Shown: in pieces, positions 10,360 through 19,194 of the stretch
How the letters are laid out: each line of letters opens with the position of its first letter
Numbering within the stretch: the first letter of the stretch is position 1
Source: Actinomycetales bacterium
GTDB lineage: Bacteria; Actinomycetota; Actinomycetes; Actinomycetales; Dermatophilaceae
Length of the DNA: 64,000 nucleotides
NCBI GenBank assembly: GCA_002748155.1
Contig: PDRO01000006.1
Coordinates: 1-64,000, forward strand
Reading direction: 5' to 3'
Position numbers and translations under genes: made by a program
Notes under the pieces: model-generated
The model's database searches: none
What the model was told of the DNA's origin: nothing
Seen by the model: the letters and a program-made list of their open reading frames with translations, nothing else

Positions 10360-11487
10360 TCAGGCGCCCTTGAAAGCGTCGCGCAGCTTGCCCAGGAAGC
10401 CTTTGTCGGCCGGGGCCATCCGCCCGACCGGGTGTTCCTCGCCACGCAAGGCAGCCAACTGGCGCAGCAACTCCTGCTGCTCGTCCGTGAGCTTGGTCGG
10501 GGTCATGACGTCGGCGTGCACGATCAGGTCACCCCGGCCGCTACCCCGCAAGTGGGTCACGCCGAGGCCCCGGAGCGTCACCGTGTCGCCGGGTTGCGTG
10601 CCGGGCCGCACATCCAGTGGGCGTCCACCGTCGAAGGTGTCCAGCTCGATCGTCGTCCCCAGCGCGGCAGCGGTCATCGGCAGCTCGACCCGGCAGTGCA
10701 GGTCGTCGCCGCGCCGGGTGAAGGTCTCGTGTGCCGCGACTTTAACCTCGACGTAGAGATCACCGGGTGGGCCGCCACCGGAGCCGACCTCCCCCTCGCC
10801 GGCCAGTTGGATGCGCGTGCCGGTGTCCACCCCGGCCGGCACCTTGAGGGTGAGCTCGCGACGGGTACGGACCCGGCCCTCACCGGAACACTCGAAGCAC
10901 GGGTGCGAGATCGTCGAGCCGTAGCCGTGACACTGATGGCACGGCCGCGAGGTCATCACCTGGCCGAGGAACGAGCGTTGCACGGTCTGAACCTCGCCGC
11001 GGCCACCACACAAGGAGCACGGCTTCGTGCCGGTGCCGGGCTGGCAGCCGTTTCCCTGACACGTCGCGCATCGCACGGCCGTCTCGATGGTTAGTTCTTC
11101 CTTACACCCGAAGACCGCATCACCGAGCTCGATCTCAAGCCGCACGAGCGCGTCCTGACCCCGGTGGCTACGCGAGCGCGGCCCCCGGGTCGTCGCCCCC
11201 CCACCGAAGAAGGCATCCATGACGTCGCTGAACGAGAAGCCCTGTCCACCGAATCCGCCCGCTCCGCCACCGGTTGCGAACGGGTCGACGCCCATGTCGT
11301 AGGAACGGCGTTTATCCGGATCCGAGAGCACCTCGTAGGCACGCGACACCCGCTTGAACTGCTCCTCCGCGTCGGCTTCCTGATTGACGTCGGGGTGTAG
11401 CTGGCGGGCCAACCGCCGATAGGCACGTTTGACCTCCTCGTTCGAGGCTTCACGGCCCACTCCGAGATCGGCGTAGTAGTCGTTCAC
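10360..11487 (-). CDS. dnaJ: Chaperone DnaJ (DnaJ2 type)
   Basis: 375 residues. The J domain at 1–70 contains the HPD motif (QLHPDVN). A Gly/Phe linker (GGAGGFGGQGF) follows. Four zinc-binding CxxCxGxG repeats are seen: CATCQGNG, CSLCGGRG, CHQCHGYG and CFECSGEG. The C-terminal substrate-binding domains complete the protein. It stimulates DnaK and binds unfolded protein. It lies 34 bp downstream of hrcA, so it is probably under the CIRCE operator upstream of hrcA. Confidence 0.96.
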   Translation of the reverse strand: MNDYYADLGVGREASNEEVKRAYRRLARQLHPDVNQEADAEEQFKRVSRAYEVLSDPDKRRSYDMGVDPFATGGGAGGFGGQGFSFSDVMDAFFGGGATTRGPRSRSHRGQDALVRLEIELGDAVFGCKEELTIETAVRCATCQGNGCQPGTGTKPCSLCGGRGEVQTVQRSFLGQVMTSRPCHQCHGYGSTISHPCFECSGEGRVRTRRELTLKVPAGVDTGTRIQLAGEGEVGSGGGPPGDLYVEVKVAAHETFTRRGDDLHCRVELPMTAAALGTTIELDTFDGGRPLDVRPGTQPGDTVTLRGLGVTHLRGSGRGDLIVHADVMTPTKLTDEQQELLRQLAALRGEEHPVGRMAPADKGFLGKLRDAFKGA

Positions 11488-11521
11488 AACGGTCCTTGTC
11501 TATTGGGTCCGGCGGGTCCAG

Positions 11522-12577
11522 TCACGGCTCCAGCAACTCCGACACGTAGTGCGCCACCGCACGCACTGTCGCCATAGCGGTCGGATAGTCCATCCGGGTC
11601 GGCCCGAGCACCCCGAGCCCGGCCAACAGCTCGGGGCCGGTGCCATAGGCGCTGGAGACCATCGAGGTGCTGGCCAATCCCTCGTGCTCGTTCTCGTGGC
11701 CGATGGTGACCGCCACCGACCCCGGCGCCAGCGACGGCCCGGGCGCATCGGCTCGACCCAATTGCCCGAAGAGCTTGAGCAGCACGACGTGCTCCTCCAA
11801 CGCCTCGAGCACCGGGGCGATCGTCGTCGGGAAGTCAGCATCGAAGCGCGCGAGGTTGGACGTGCCAGCCAACACGACCCGCTCCTGCCGCTCCTCGGTC
11901 AACGCCGTGTCCAATGCCCTGATGACTGACCGCACGAGATCGCGGTCGGGCGGCTCGAACCGCTCCGGCAGCGCTTCGAGACGCGCCGCGGCCTCCGGGA
12001 AACTACACCCGGCTGCCTCGGCGAGCAGCTCGGCACGTAACCGGGCAACCACGTCGGCCCCTGGACCGGCGTCGAACAGTCGGTCACCGTCGATGATGCG
12101 TTGCTCCACCCGCCCGGTCGCGGCGATGAGGATGAGCATCAGCCGCGGCCCGCCGATCGGCACGAGCTCGATATGGCGCACCGACGAGCGGGACATCGAC
12201 GGGTACTGGACGATCGCAACTTGGTGAGTCAACGACGCCAAGAGCCGTACCGTGCGATCGATCACGTCGTCGAGGTCGGCCGCCCCCCGCAGGAAGCGTC
12301 CGATCGCCGCGCGCTCGGCTCCGGACATCGGCTTGATCGCGCTGAGCCGGTCCACGAACAGCCGATACCCGGCATCGGTCGGCACCCGGCCGGCCGACGT
12401 GTGCGGTGCGTGGATCAGCCCCTCCTCCTCGAGGATGGCCATGTCGTTGCGCACCGTCGCGGCCGACACCCCAAACTGGTAGCGCTCGACAAGATTCTTC
12501 GACCCGACCGGCTCGGACGTGCGCACATAGTCCTGGACGATGGCGCGCAGCACCGCCAGCCGCCGCTCTTCGCTCAT
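11522..12577 (-). CDS. hrcA: Heat-inducible transcription repressor HrcA
   Basis: 351 residues. An N-terminal winged helix ([20 protein letters not shown] then GSKNLVERY…[11 protein letters not shown]) binds the CIRCE operator; the rest is a GAF-like and dimerisation domain. The ATG at 12577 has GAGGGAGG just upstream, and a CIRCE element lies 32 bp before it, so HrcA represses its own operon with dnaJ. An alternative ATG at 12634 sits inside the CIRCE element and is rejected. Confidence 0.96.
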   Translation of the reverse strand: MSEERRLAVLRAIVQDYVRTSEPVGSKNLVERYQFGVSAATVRNDMAILEEEGLIHAPHTSAGRVPTDAGYRLFVDRLSAIKPMSGAERAAIGRFLRGAADLDDVIDRTVRLLASLTHQVAIVQYPSMSRSSVRHIELVPIGGPRLMLILIAATGRVEQRIIDGDRLFDAGPGADVVARLRAELLAEAAGCSFPEAAARLEALPERFEPPDRDLVRSVIRALDTALTEERQERVVLAGTSNLARFDADFPTTIAPVLEALEEHVVLLKLFGQLGRADAPGPSLAPGSVAVTIGHENEHEGLASTSMVSSAYGTGPELLAGLGVLGPTRMDYPTAMATVRAVAHYVSELLEP

Positions 12578-12608
12578 CGTCCCTCCCTCGGGTGCGCTGC
12601 CCTGACAC

Positions 12609-12633
12609 TGGCACTCTCTGCGGGCGAGTGCCA
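12609..12633 (-). promoter_or_regulatory. CIRCE operator (HrcA binding site)
   Basis: A perfect inverted repeat, TGGCACTC, nine bases, GAGTGCCA, matches the CIRCE consensus TTAGCACTC-N9-GAGTGCTAA except for G for A next to the outer edge. A TAGAAT −10-like element (12634–12639, minus strand) abuts it upstream, so bound HrcA would cover the transcription start. Confidence 0.92.
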
Positions 12634-12803
12634 ATTCTACGACCGTATGCCGCGCGCCGCGTCAACGCACGACCGCGCGGTCGAAGTCACTGGGGGTGGC
12701 CGCCGGTCGGGACCGTGCCGGGCTCGCCGCGCCGCGGTGCCCGGATCCCCGACTGCGGCGGGCCCGCGGCATACCCTCGAAGGACCGACTGCGGGAGCAA
12801 CAC

Positions 12804-13694
12804 GTGGACCGATATGGCACCGACGTGCTCGCCGGCGACTGGCGCCGGCGTGGTCGGCTGCGTGCCCGTGAACTACCGGCCGAGCCGGGGCTCGTCGTCG
12901 AGGAACGCGAGACCGGATGGTGTGGCGCGGTGATCCACGTCGAGCGGGCCGGTGGCATGCACGTCGTGCATCTCGAGGACCGCCGGGGCCGCAGCCGGGG
13001 CTTCCCGTTAGGGCCCGGCTTCCTCGTCGACGGGGAGCCGGTCGTGCTCACCCCACCGACAGCCGCAGCCAACGCGGCGTTGGCGGCCGCCCGCCAGGCA
13101 TCCGCCCGCACGGCCAGCGGCTCGGTCGCTGTCTCGGGCCGGCGGGCTCGGGTGGCCTTGGGCTCGCGGATCTGGGTCGAAGGCCGCCACGACGCCGAAC
13201 TCGTGGAGAAGATCTGGGGCGATGACCTGCGGGTCGAAGGAGTCGTCGTCGAGCAGTTGGACGGGATCGATGACCTGCCCGCTCGGGTGCGTGCTTTCGG
13301 CCCGGGCCCGGACCGCCGGCTCGGCATCCTCGTCGACCACCTGGTGCCCGGCAGCAAGGAATCCCGGATCGTCGGTGCATTGTGGGCCGACCTGAGGCTG
13401 ACAACCATGGCCGGGCACGTCCGCGTGGTCGGCCACCCGTTCGTCGACGTATGGCAATCCGTCCGCCCGGATCGGCTCGGCCTGCCGGCGTGGCCGCAGA
13501 TCCCGCCCGGTCAACCTTGGAAAGAAGGGGTATGCGACGCGCTCGGCTGGCCAAGTGCCGGCAAAAGCGACATGGCGCGGGCGTGGCGACGTATCCTTGC
13601 AGCAGCCGGAACCTACTCCGACCTGGAGCCGACGTTACTGTCCAGCATCGAATCACTCATCGATTTCGTCACCGAAGTCGTCTCCAGCGCCTGA
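12804..13694 (+). CDS. DUF3097 family protein
   Basis: 296 residues from a GTG with GGGAG upstream; the longer frame from 12696 overlaps the divergent promoter and adds an unconserved arginine-rich leader. The middle (RIWVEGRHDAELVEKIWGD) and the following GVVVEQLDGIDDLP resemble a Toprim-like acidic pattern (E…D), an inference only. This family is conserved beside hrcA/hemW in actinobacteria and has no assigned function that I know. It is divergent from hrcA. Confidence 0.82.
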   Translation: MDRYGTDVLAGDWRRRGRLRARELPAEPGLVVEERETGWCGAVIHVERAGGMHVVHLEDRRGRSRGFPLGPGFLVDGEPVVLTPPTAAANAALAAARQASARTASGSVAVSGRRARVALGSRIWVEGRHDAELVEKIWGDDLRVEGVVVEQLDGIDDLPARVRAFGPGPDRRLGILVDHLVPGSKESRIVGALWADLRLTTMAGHVRVVGHPFVDVWQSVRPDRLGLPAWPQIPPGQPWKEGVCDALGWPSAGKSDMARAWRRILAAAGTYSDLEPTLLSSIESLIDFVTEVVSSA

Positions 13695-13728
13695 CACCCC
13701 AAACCCTCCAACATTGAAGGACAGACAT

Positions 13729-14205
13729 ATGAGCACCAGCCCCTCCGATCCCAACCAGCCAAGCGACGCCCCGACCCCACCTCCGGGTCAGCCCGGTGCT
13801 TCCGTTCCGCCCCCGCCGCCGCCTGGGTACGGCCAGTCGGGTATCCCACCCCAGGGTCAACCCGCCCCCGGTCAGCAACCTCTCCAACCGGGCGAGGAAC
13901 GCACCTATGCAATGCTCGGGCACATCGGAGGCATCCTGCTCGGCTTCCTGGCTCCACTGATCGTCATGCTCGTCTGGGGGCCCCGGAACTCCTTCGTCAA
14001 GGACCAGTCCACCGAGGCGCTTAACTTCCAGATCACCATTGCGATCGCCTGGCTCACCTCCATCCTCCTCAGCTTCATCGCGATCGGTTTCTTCCTCATG
14101 CCCATCGTCGTGATCATCTCGATCGTCTTCGGGATCATGGGTGGCGTAGAAGCCAACAAGGGCCAGGCCTACCGGTACCCGCTCGCGCTGCGCCTGATCA
14201 AATAG
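13729..14205 (+). CDS. DUF4870 membrane protein with Pro-rich N terminus
   Basis: 158 residues, GAAGGA ribosome site. The first 60 residues are proline/glutamine-rich and probably cytoplasmic. The DUF4870 core follows: AMLGHIGGILLGFLAPLIVM (segment 1), then FQITIAIAWLTSILLSFIAI and FFLMPIVVIISIVFGIMGGV (segments 2 and 3), ending with the typical YRYPLALRLIK tail. The function of the family is unknown. It sits 34 bp after the DUF3097 gene and may be co-transcribed. The imported ABC cassette begins after it. Confidence 0.85.
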   Translation: MSTSPSDPNQPSDAPTPPPGQPGASVPPPPPPGYGQSGIPPQGQPAPGQQPLQPGEERTYAMLGHIGGILLGFLAPLIVMLVWGPRNSFVKDQSTEALNFQITIAIAWLTSILLSFIAIGFFLMPIVVIISIVFGIMGGVEANKGQAYRYPLALRLIK

Positions 14206-14220
14206 GTCTTGGCGCGCCTC

Positions 14221-14364
14221 GATCGAGGTACCGATGCCAACCACCGACGTGAGCAGGCTAAAGTCGGTTGTCGCATCACAGCATCGACAAATAGCCGGAC
14301 GCCGGGCCAGCACGACCCAGCGTCCGGCTATTCCACTTGGCCCGTCGATTCCGCCATCGGCGAC
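14221..14364. repeat. Left copy of a hemW-3'-end duplication (A), decayed
   Basis: This segment aligns almost colinearly with 17087–17234, which covers the 3' end of hemW and the bases after its stop. Examples: 15 of 16 bases match at 14221–14236 versus 17087–17102, 25 of 27 at 14301–14327 versus 17171–17197, and 25 of 29 at 14336–14364 versus 17206–17234. It no longer encodes a hemW frame. The two copies bracket the lower-GC ABC cassette. Confidence 0.8.
14291..14331. terminator. Hairpin between convergent DUF4870 and ABC ATPase genes
   Basis: Perfect 12-base arms ATAGCCGGACGC / GCGTCCGGCTAT with a 17-base loop, between two convergent genes. The right arm is followed by TTCCACTTGG. It sits inside repeat copy A and probably evolved from hemW sequence; it likely works as a bidirectional terminator. 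Confidence 0.6.
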
Positions 14365-14371
14365 GGCACGA

Positions 14372-15031
14372 TCATGACTGATCACCATCATCGAACTCAG
14401 CGAGATTCCCCTCAGGTGGCATTTCCCTAAGCTCGCCGTTCTCGGAGAGGACGCAGACTTTGTGGGCAATCTTGCTGACCTCGGCCGGATTGTGAGAAAC
14501 ATAAAGAGCGGTGATCGGGCGCTGCGTCAGCATTTCCCGGATCAAGACGTGCATGGACTCTTTCAGCTCAGGGTCCAAGGCACTGAAAGGTTCATCCATC
14601 AGCAGTAGGTCGGGCTCAATGACAAAAGCCCGAGCTATGGACACCCGCTGGCGCATACCCCCGCTCAACTGGTGGGGATAATGGTCCGCAAATCTCATCA
14701 GATCCATTCTCGCCAGGTACGCCCTGCCGGCTAACTCCGCTTCATTCTTGGCAAGCCCCAACGCTTTCAAAGGGAAGCAGACATTCTGCATGGCTGTCTT
14801 CCACGGAATCAAACGAGGCTCCTGAAAGATGTAGCCGATTCTTGAGGCAGCCACCCTCACCGATCCAGAATCAGGCGGGGTCAGCCCACTGATTACCTGC
14901 AAGACAGTGGTCTTTCCCACGCCCGACCGCCCCAATAGGCCGACTATTTCCCCTTCTTGCAGGTGAAAGGAGAGCTCGCTCAAGACTCTGTGACCGTTGA
15001 AAGACTTGCTCACAGCTTCTAGTTTAACCAT
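14372..15031 (-). CDS. ABC transporter ATP-binding protein (NitT/TauT/Ssu type)
   Basis: 219 residues. Walker A GRSGVGKTT, Q-loop YIFQEPRLIPW, signature LSGGMRQRVSIARA, Walker B LLLMDEPFSALD and H-loop VSHNPAEV are all intact. QEPRLIPW is typical of nitrate/sulfonate/taurine-type ATPases. It overlaps the permease gene by eight bases. Codon use is far less GC-biased than in neighbouring genes, a sign of recent transfer. The C terminus (FDDGDQS) ends at the border of repeat copy A. Confidence 0.9.
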   Translation of the reverse strand: MVKLEAVSKSFNGHRVLSELSFHLQEGEIVGLLGRSGVGKTTVLQVISGLTPPDSGSVRVAASRIGYIFQEPRLIPWKTAMQNVCFPLKALGLAKNEAELAGRAYLARMDLMRFADHYPHQLSGGMRQRVSIARAFVIEPDLLLMDEPFSALDPELKESMHVLIREMLTQRPITALYVSHNPAEVSKIAHKVCVLSENGELREMPPEGNLAEFDDGDQS

Positions 15032-15815
15032 GCGATTGCTGCTCTTTTCGCCAGCCCATGATTCGTTCCTTGGCTGGACCTAGAATCGCCCATTCGAAAA
15101 ATCCAACCAGCAAGAGGCAGACAATGACCCAGGCAAAAAGCTTGGGGGTCTCCAGATTTATTCTTGCCAGGCTAAACTCATAGCCGATACCGCTGAAGGA
15201 GCCCAGGACTTCCGCCAATACAACAATTCGAATGCCCAAACCGGCGGCCAGCGTTAGACCGGCCAGTGCCGGGCCGCCGATGCCGGGCAGGTATATCTCC
15301 CTGAGCAACAAACGGCCTGGCGCTTTGTACACACGACCCATCTCCAGAATCCTGGGATCAACAGCTTCGATACCCTCGATAGTGTTGACGTACATAATCG
15401 GCAAGATCAAGATGGCGGCGACGAATATGGTCTGCACGCCGCCGATGCCAAACCAGATCATGCTGATTGTGACCACGACTACCGGAGGGACGCCCATCAA
15501 CGCCCAGCGCATTGGCTCGAGCGTCAGCCGGACGTTTGGCTTGACTCCGGCAAACAGGCCAAGCCCAACCCCTATCAGGCAGCCCAACAAAAGCCCCAAG
15601 CCAAAACGACTCAGTGTAATCCCCAGAGTCTGCCAGAACTCCACGGTCTGAACCATCTGGATCAAGGCAAGAAACGTATCGACCGGTGAAGCAATGATGG
15701 TCCGGTGGAAGATGAGCGCCAAGATCTGCCAGATCAGAAAAAACAGGCCGACACCCAACAGTCCATAGGCTGCATTCCGGTTAGCTGAACCTGCCCACCG
15801 CTCAGGGCTCGTCAT
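15024..15815 (-). CDS. ABC transporter permease (NitT/TauT/Ssu type)
   Basis: 263 residues with about six membrane segments (for example AAYGLLGVGLFFLIWQILAL and FVAAILILPIMYVNTIEG). The BPD_transp_1 coupling region is present around EMGRVYKAPGRLLLREIYLPG, near residue 160. The start overlaps the binding-protein gene by 14 bases. Lower GC than the surrounding chromosome, like its partners. The substrate cannot be told from sequence. Confidence 0.88.
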   Translation of the reverse strand: MTSPERWAGSANRNAAYGLLGVGLFFLIWQILALIFHRTIIASPVDTFLALIQMVQTVEFWQTLGITLSRFGLGLLLGCLIGVGLGLFAGVKPNVRLTLEPMRWALMGVPPVVVVTISMIWFGIGGVQTIFVAAILILPIMYVNTIEGIEAVDPRILEMGRVYKAPGRLLLREIYLPGIGGPALAGLTLAAGLGIRIVVLAEVLGSFSGIGYEFSLARINLETPKLFAWVIVCLLLVGFFEWAILGPAKERIMGWRKEQQSHG

Positions 15816-16821
15816 AATAGAACGCGTCATCCGGCAGCTTGCCACCAATGGATGCCGGATCGACTGCCATGAACTTGCTTAACATACCCTCGATCTCATC
15901 TTGCACGTCTTTAGCGCTGATCGATTCGAAAATGGTATAGTTCAGCGACTCCTCGAAGGCCGGGGCATTGACCCCTTCCACGTACTTGGCCGCCAGTTCA
16001 GCCGCTTCCTTGGGGTGTTCGGTGCTCCATTTGACAGCTTCGTCGTAGGCTTGTTGAAAGGCTTCAACCGCTTCCGGGTGCTCTAGAATTCCGGGCAACG
16101 CAATGACGCCGGCATTGGGTACGCGAGGGTTGCCGCCGGTGGCTGCACCCCACTCTTTCTGGATGTCGATGGCTCGGCTAAACGTCAACCCCTCGCCTTT
16201 AGCTTTCATGATGGCCATAGCTGCGGTCGGCTCAATCATCAAAGCGTGATGCGCCTGACCTGCTGCCAGATTGACGATGATGTCCAGTGGCGAACTGACA
16301 TACTGGAGTTGAAAATCTCCGTCCGGGTCAAGCCCCTGCTCTTGGGCGATATGACGGAAAATAAGGTCGGGTTGATCGCCCTTAAAGGGAATATAGAGCT
16401 GTTGCCCTTTGAGGTCTTGCAAAGACTGAACAGAGGGGTCATCGCTGATAATGTAGAAAACTCCCCAGATAGCTACCCTCAAGAACTTGAGTCCGACCCC
16501 TTTATTGTAGAACTTACTCGCGACGTTGCTGGGAACAGAGACAAAGTCCGCCTGCCCCTTCGTCATGATGGCACCCAGTTGTTCTGGGTTATTCCAGATG
16601 GTCAGTTCTACCTCTTCGGCAACGTCGGCCAGCAAGTCGTTCTCAACAATGTAAGCCATTGGCATAGCCAGGGGCGCAAAGGGGCTTGAGAGCACGATCT
16701 TGTCGAGCTTCTCTGGTTGAGCGGAGGAAGCCTCGGGTCGAGCGGAAGAAGTGCAGCTCGCGGCAGAGACTACCAGCAGCAAGACCGGCAAGAGATGAGC
16801 TGCCCTGGAATAAGTCTTCAT
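15802..16821 (-). CDS. ABC transporter substrate-binding lipoprotein (NMT1/SsuA-like)
   Basis: 339 residues from an ATG with AAAGGA upstream. It has a lipoprotein signal (KTYSR … LLPVLLLVVSAASC; Cys at residue 23), so it is anchored outside the membrane. The mature part has the NMT1-like bilobed fold: KIVLSSPFAPLAMPMAYIVE, then GQADFVSVPSNVA, LKGQQLYIPFKGDQPD and AAGQAHHALMIEP. Relatives bind sulfonates, nitrate, thiamine precursors or riboflavin precursors; the ligand here is unknown. It is first in the three-gene operon. By hand count 16441–16500 is 48% GC, well below the rest of the window. Confidence 0.87.
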   Translation of the reverse strand: MKTYSRAAHLLPVLLLVVSAASCTSSARPEASSAQPEKLDKIVLSSPFAPLAMPMAYIVENDLLADVAEEVELTIWNNPEQLGAIMTKGQADFVSVPSNVASKFYNKGVGLKFLRVAIWGVFYIISDDPSVQSLQDLKGQQLYIPFKGDQPDLIFRHIAQEQGLDPDGDFQLQYVSSPLDIIVNLAAGQAHHALMIEPTAAMAIMKAKGEGLTFSRAIDIQKEWGAATGGNPRVPNAGVIALPGILEHPEAVEAFQQAYDEAVKWSTEHPKEAAELAAKYVEGVNAPAFEESLNYTIFESISAKDVQDEIEGMLSKFMAVDPASIGGKLPDDAFYYDEP

Positions 16822-17126
16822 TGATTCTGCTATCCTTTCTCTTGTCCACTGCGGCAAAGCAGTTTATGGATGTGACCTAATGCACGACTCAACAGAGACA
16901 ATCCCGCTATAAACAGTAGCAGAGCTTTGTGTGCAGCTCAATGAAAAAGTCCCGGCAGGATCCACGCCCGAACCCACTCGCTGGCTGATTCCACGGCGGC
17001 GTCAGTGGCGACAGGAGGCCAGGGAGCGCAGGGCCCTCGATCCGGTGCGGTCGTTGCGCCAGATCGTTGTGGCCTTGGCATGCCACGATCGAGGCACCGA
17101 TGTGAACGACCGATGGGGGCAGCGGC
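16822..17126. other. Border between the imported ABC cassette and hemW
   Basis: No gene is seen. Base composition changes from the A/T-richer cassette (to about 16950) to the normal GC-rich background. The cassette operon's promoter must lie near 16850–16920. From about 17087 the sequence is repeat copy B, which runs into the hemW 3' end. No integrase, transposase or tRNA fragment was recognised. Confidence 0.5.
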
Positions 17127-17234
17127 TTACGTCAACCGTCGCACCACGGCGTCGGCGAGTAACCGGCCGCGCCGGGTCAGCACGACCCGGCGTCCGGTGA
17201 TCGCGCTCGGCCCGTCGATCATGCCATCGGCGAC
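17087..17234. repeat. Right copy of the hemW-3'-end duplication (B)
   Basis: The intact counterpart of repeat A, 2,866–2,870 bp away. It includes the last ~36 codons of hemW and about 40 bp after its stop codon. Together with copy A it brackets the ABC cassette, as expected if the cassette entered by recombination at the hemW 3' end. Confidence 0.75.
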
Positions 17235-18350
17235 GAGGCCGGCGACTGCAGCCCGACCGGTGGCGCTCAGCTCGGCGAGCGGGATGCCCGCTGCCACACG
17301 AGCCCCGAGGAGCATTCGCTCGGCGTAGCGTTGTTCCGGGGTGAGTGTCTCCCGTCCGGCCGCCGGGCTAAGCCGAGCGCTCAGCCGATCGGCATACACG
17401 CTGGGGTGTTTGACGTTCCACCAGCGCACCTCGCCCACGTGGCTGTGCGCACCCGGCCCGAGACCCCACCAGTCGCCATCCGACCAATACCCGAGGTTGT
17501 GTCGACACACGTGTTCCGGGCCGCGGGCCCAGTTGCTCACCTCGTACCAGGTGTATCCAGCCGCCGCGAACAGATCATCAGCCATCTCGTATTTCGTCGC
17601 AGCGTCGTCGTCGTCCGGTGCTGCCAGCTCGCCGCGACGGACGCGCCCCGCCAGCCGCGTGCCGTCTTCGACGACGAGCGCGTAGGCCGAGACGTGGTCG
17701 GGCTCAAGGTCCAGGGCCGCGCGGACGGTGCGCATCCAGTCGGTCGTGCTCTCGCCGGGCGTGCCATAGATGAGATCGACGCTCACCGCGAGCCCCGCAC
17801 CCCGCAGCGCGCGCACTGCCGCCGCCACATGGGACGGCTCGTGGGTGCGCTCCAGCACTGCGAGCACCCGGGGGTCGGCCGACTGCATGCCCATGCTGAC
17901 CCGGGTGCATCCGGCCGCCGCGAGTATGTCGGCAAGGGCCGGTGTCATGGTGTCCGGATTGGCTTCGACCGTCACTTCGGCATCCGGTCGTAGGTCGAAC
18001 CGATCGGGGATGCCGCGCAGCAGGCCGGTCAGTGTCTCCGGCGCCAGGATCGTCGGGGTGCCCCCTCCGACAAAGATCGTGTCGACCGGCGGCGCGGCGC
18101 TGCCCAGCACGCGGGCGGCCACGTCGAGCTCACGCGCCACCGCTGTGGCGTAGCGTTCCGGCGCCCCGGGCCCGGTGGCGACCGACTCGGGCAGTGCGTA
18201 GGTGTTGAAGTCGCAGTAGCCGCACCGGAGCGCGCAGTACGGCACGTGCAGGTAGATCCCGAACGCTCGGTCCCCGAGCGTCGCGAGCGCGCTCGCGGGG
18301 AGCTCGCCGGACGGTGGTGCAGGATCGCCGTCCGGCAGATTGGGCGGCAT
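17127..18350 (-). CDS. hemW: Radical-SAM heme chaperone HemW
   Basis: 407 residues. The radical-SAM motif CALRCGYC (Cx3Cx2C with the HemW-type following F) is at about 38–46. Also present are FVGGGTPT, the EANPDT segment, VSMGMQS, the VSVDLIYGTPGES segment and the C-terminal HemW domain (GLGPGAHSHVG). HemW was long annotated as coproporphyrinogen oxidase but is a heme-binding chaperone family. GAGAGG lies before the ATG. In other actinobacteria it sits between lepA and hrcA; here both sides carry insertions. Confidence 0.95.
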   Translation of the reverse strand: MPPNLPDGDPAPPSGELPASALATLGDRAFGIYLHVPYCALRCGYCDFNTYALPESVATGPGAPERYATAVARELDVAARVLGSAAPPVDTIFVGGGTPTILAPETLTGLLRGIPDRFDLRPDAEVTVEANPDTMTPALADILAAAGCTRVSMGMQSADPRVLAVLERTHEPSHVAAAVRALRGAGLAVSVDLIYGTPGESTTDWMRTVRAALDLEPDHVSAYALVVEDGTRLAGRVRRGELAAPDDDDAATKYEMADDLFAAAGYTWYEVSNWARGPEHVCRHNLGYWSDGDWWGLGPGAHSHVGEVRWWNVKHPSVYADRLSARLSPAAGRETLTPEQRYAERMLLGARVAAGIPLAELSATGRAAVAGLVADGMIDGPSAITGRRVVLTRRGRLLADAVVRRLT

Positions 18351-18781
18351 ATCAGCAGCCTCTCACGTATCGAGACATGCCGTTCCAGGGACGGTTTCGT
18401 GACGATTGACCGTGGACACTCCCGGGCGTCTCGACGGAACAGCACTCGCCGTCCTCTGCGAGGTGCTCCGGCTGGCTCACCAGGCGACCCGAACGTCTCG
18501 CGTGACGAGAACTCGGCACCCTCCCCGTCGGCGTGTCGGAGCAACACGCCGAACCTTGGTCGTGGCGTTCGAAAATGATCCGAGCAACCCCTTGTGGACC
18601 ACCCGGAGCGGGCGTAGAAATATTCGTACGCCGCCGGCCAAGCTGACGGCTAGCAGGAGGCCACACACCGCTATTCTCCTCCGGGAGAAGAAGATCGAGG
18701 CCGCCTGTGTTGGTCGAGCACCAGCCCGACCGCCAGCCGGGCTCCGGTCCGACTGGATCGCCAAGGCTCCGGCCTATGGCG

Positions 18782-18801
18782 GCTCGGTGTTCGCACCGAG
18801 C
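18782..18801 (+). other. UUCG-tetraloop hairpin
   Basis: Perfect eight-base arms GCTCGGTG and CACCGAGC closed by TTCG. UUCG-capped stems of this kind are usually found in structured RNA or terminators. No gene ends here. Confidence 0.5.
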
Positions 18802-18851
18802 GGCAGCAGCTGCGGCTGACTGCCCAGGCGCACGACTCCGGTCGAGCGTCC

Positions 18852-18888
18852 GAAGGGCCCCGAAGACTCATACTCTCCGGGGCCCTTC
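18852..18888 (+). terminator. Strong GC-rich terminator hairpin without an obvious gene
   Basis: Perfect 11-base arms GAAGGGCCCCG / CGGGGCCCTTC with a 15-base loop, followed on the plus strand by ACCTTGTCT. No protein gene ends nearby on either strand, so it may end an unannotated RNA or be left over from a lost gene. Confidence 0.6.
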
Positions 18889-19194
18889 ACCTTGTCTGCT
18901 CGACCCCACTCGCGCGAAACCCCTGCTCAGGCTGCCCGTCATGGCGAGCCGAGCGCCATGCGGTGAAGTCGGATTGGCCAAACCTCCGGCTAAACCCGAG
19001 GAGCGAGGCCGTGGACAGGGGGCTCGACCATGGATATATCGGCCTTGGCCACGACCAGAGACCAGGTCAGATCAATGCTGAGGCTGTCCGTGCTCGAAGC
19101 AGGCAGTCATGCATTGGCCAGGCCCTGCTTCGCCTGGACGATGAGCATCCGGGGCTGCTGGGATCGTGCGCGAGTGCCGCTACCAGGCCCCTTC

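Larger units (their letters stand above)
18351..19194. other. 840-bp gene-free region with hairpins; possible small RNA
   Basis: No protein with a recognisable family is seen on either strand; the open frames are Arg/Pro/Ala-rich shadows. It holds a promoter-like pair on the plus strand (TTGTGG, 17 bases, TAGAAA, about 18592–18620), a perfect UUCG-capped hairpin (18782–18801) and a strong terminator-like hairpin (18852–18888). Together these would fit an RNA of about 250 bases, but the promoter match is weak and no known RNA family was recognised. A weaker inverted repeat (CCAGGC/GCCTGG, 18–37 bases past 19100) follows the beta-helix gene. Confidence 0.4.

Noticed and set aside
16822..17126. 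Integrase or transposase remnant next to the ABC cassette
   Set aside because: Frames here have no recombinase motif and no terminal inverted repeats were seen.
18351..19194. tRNA, tmRNA or RNase P RNA gene in the gap
   Set aside because: No T-loop GTTCGA context with matching acceptor stem, no CCA end and no conserved P RNA core were found.
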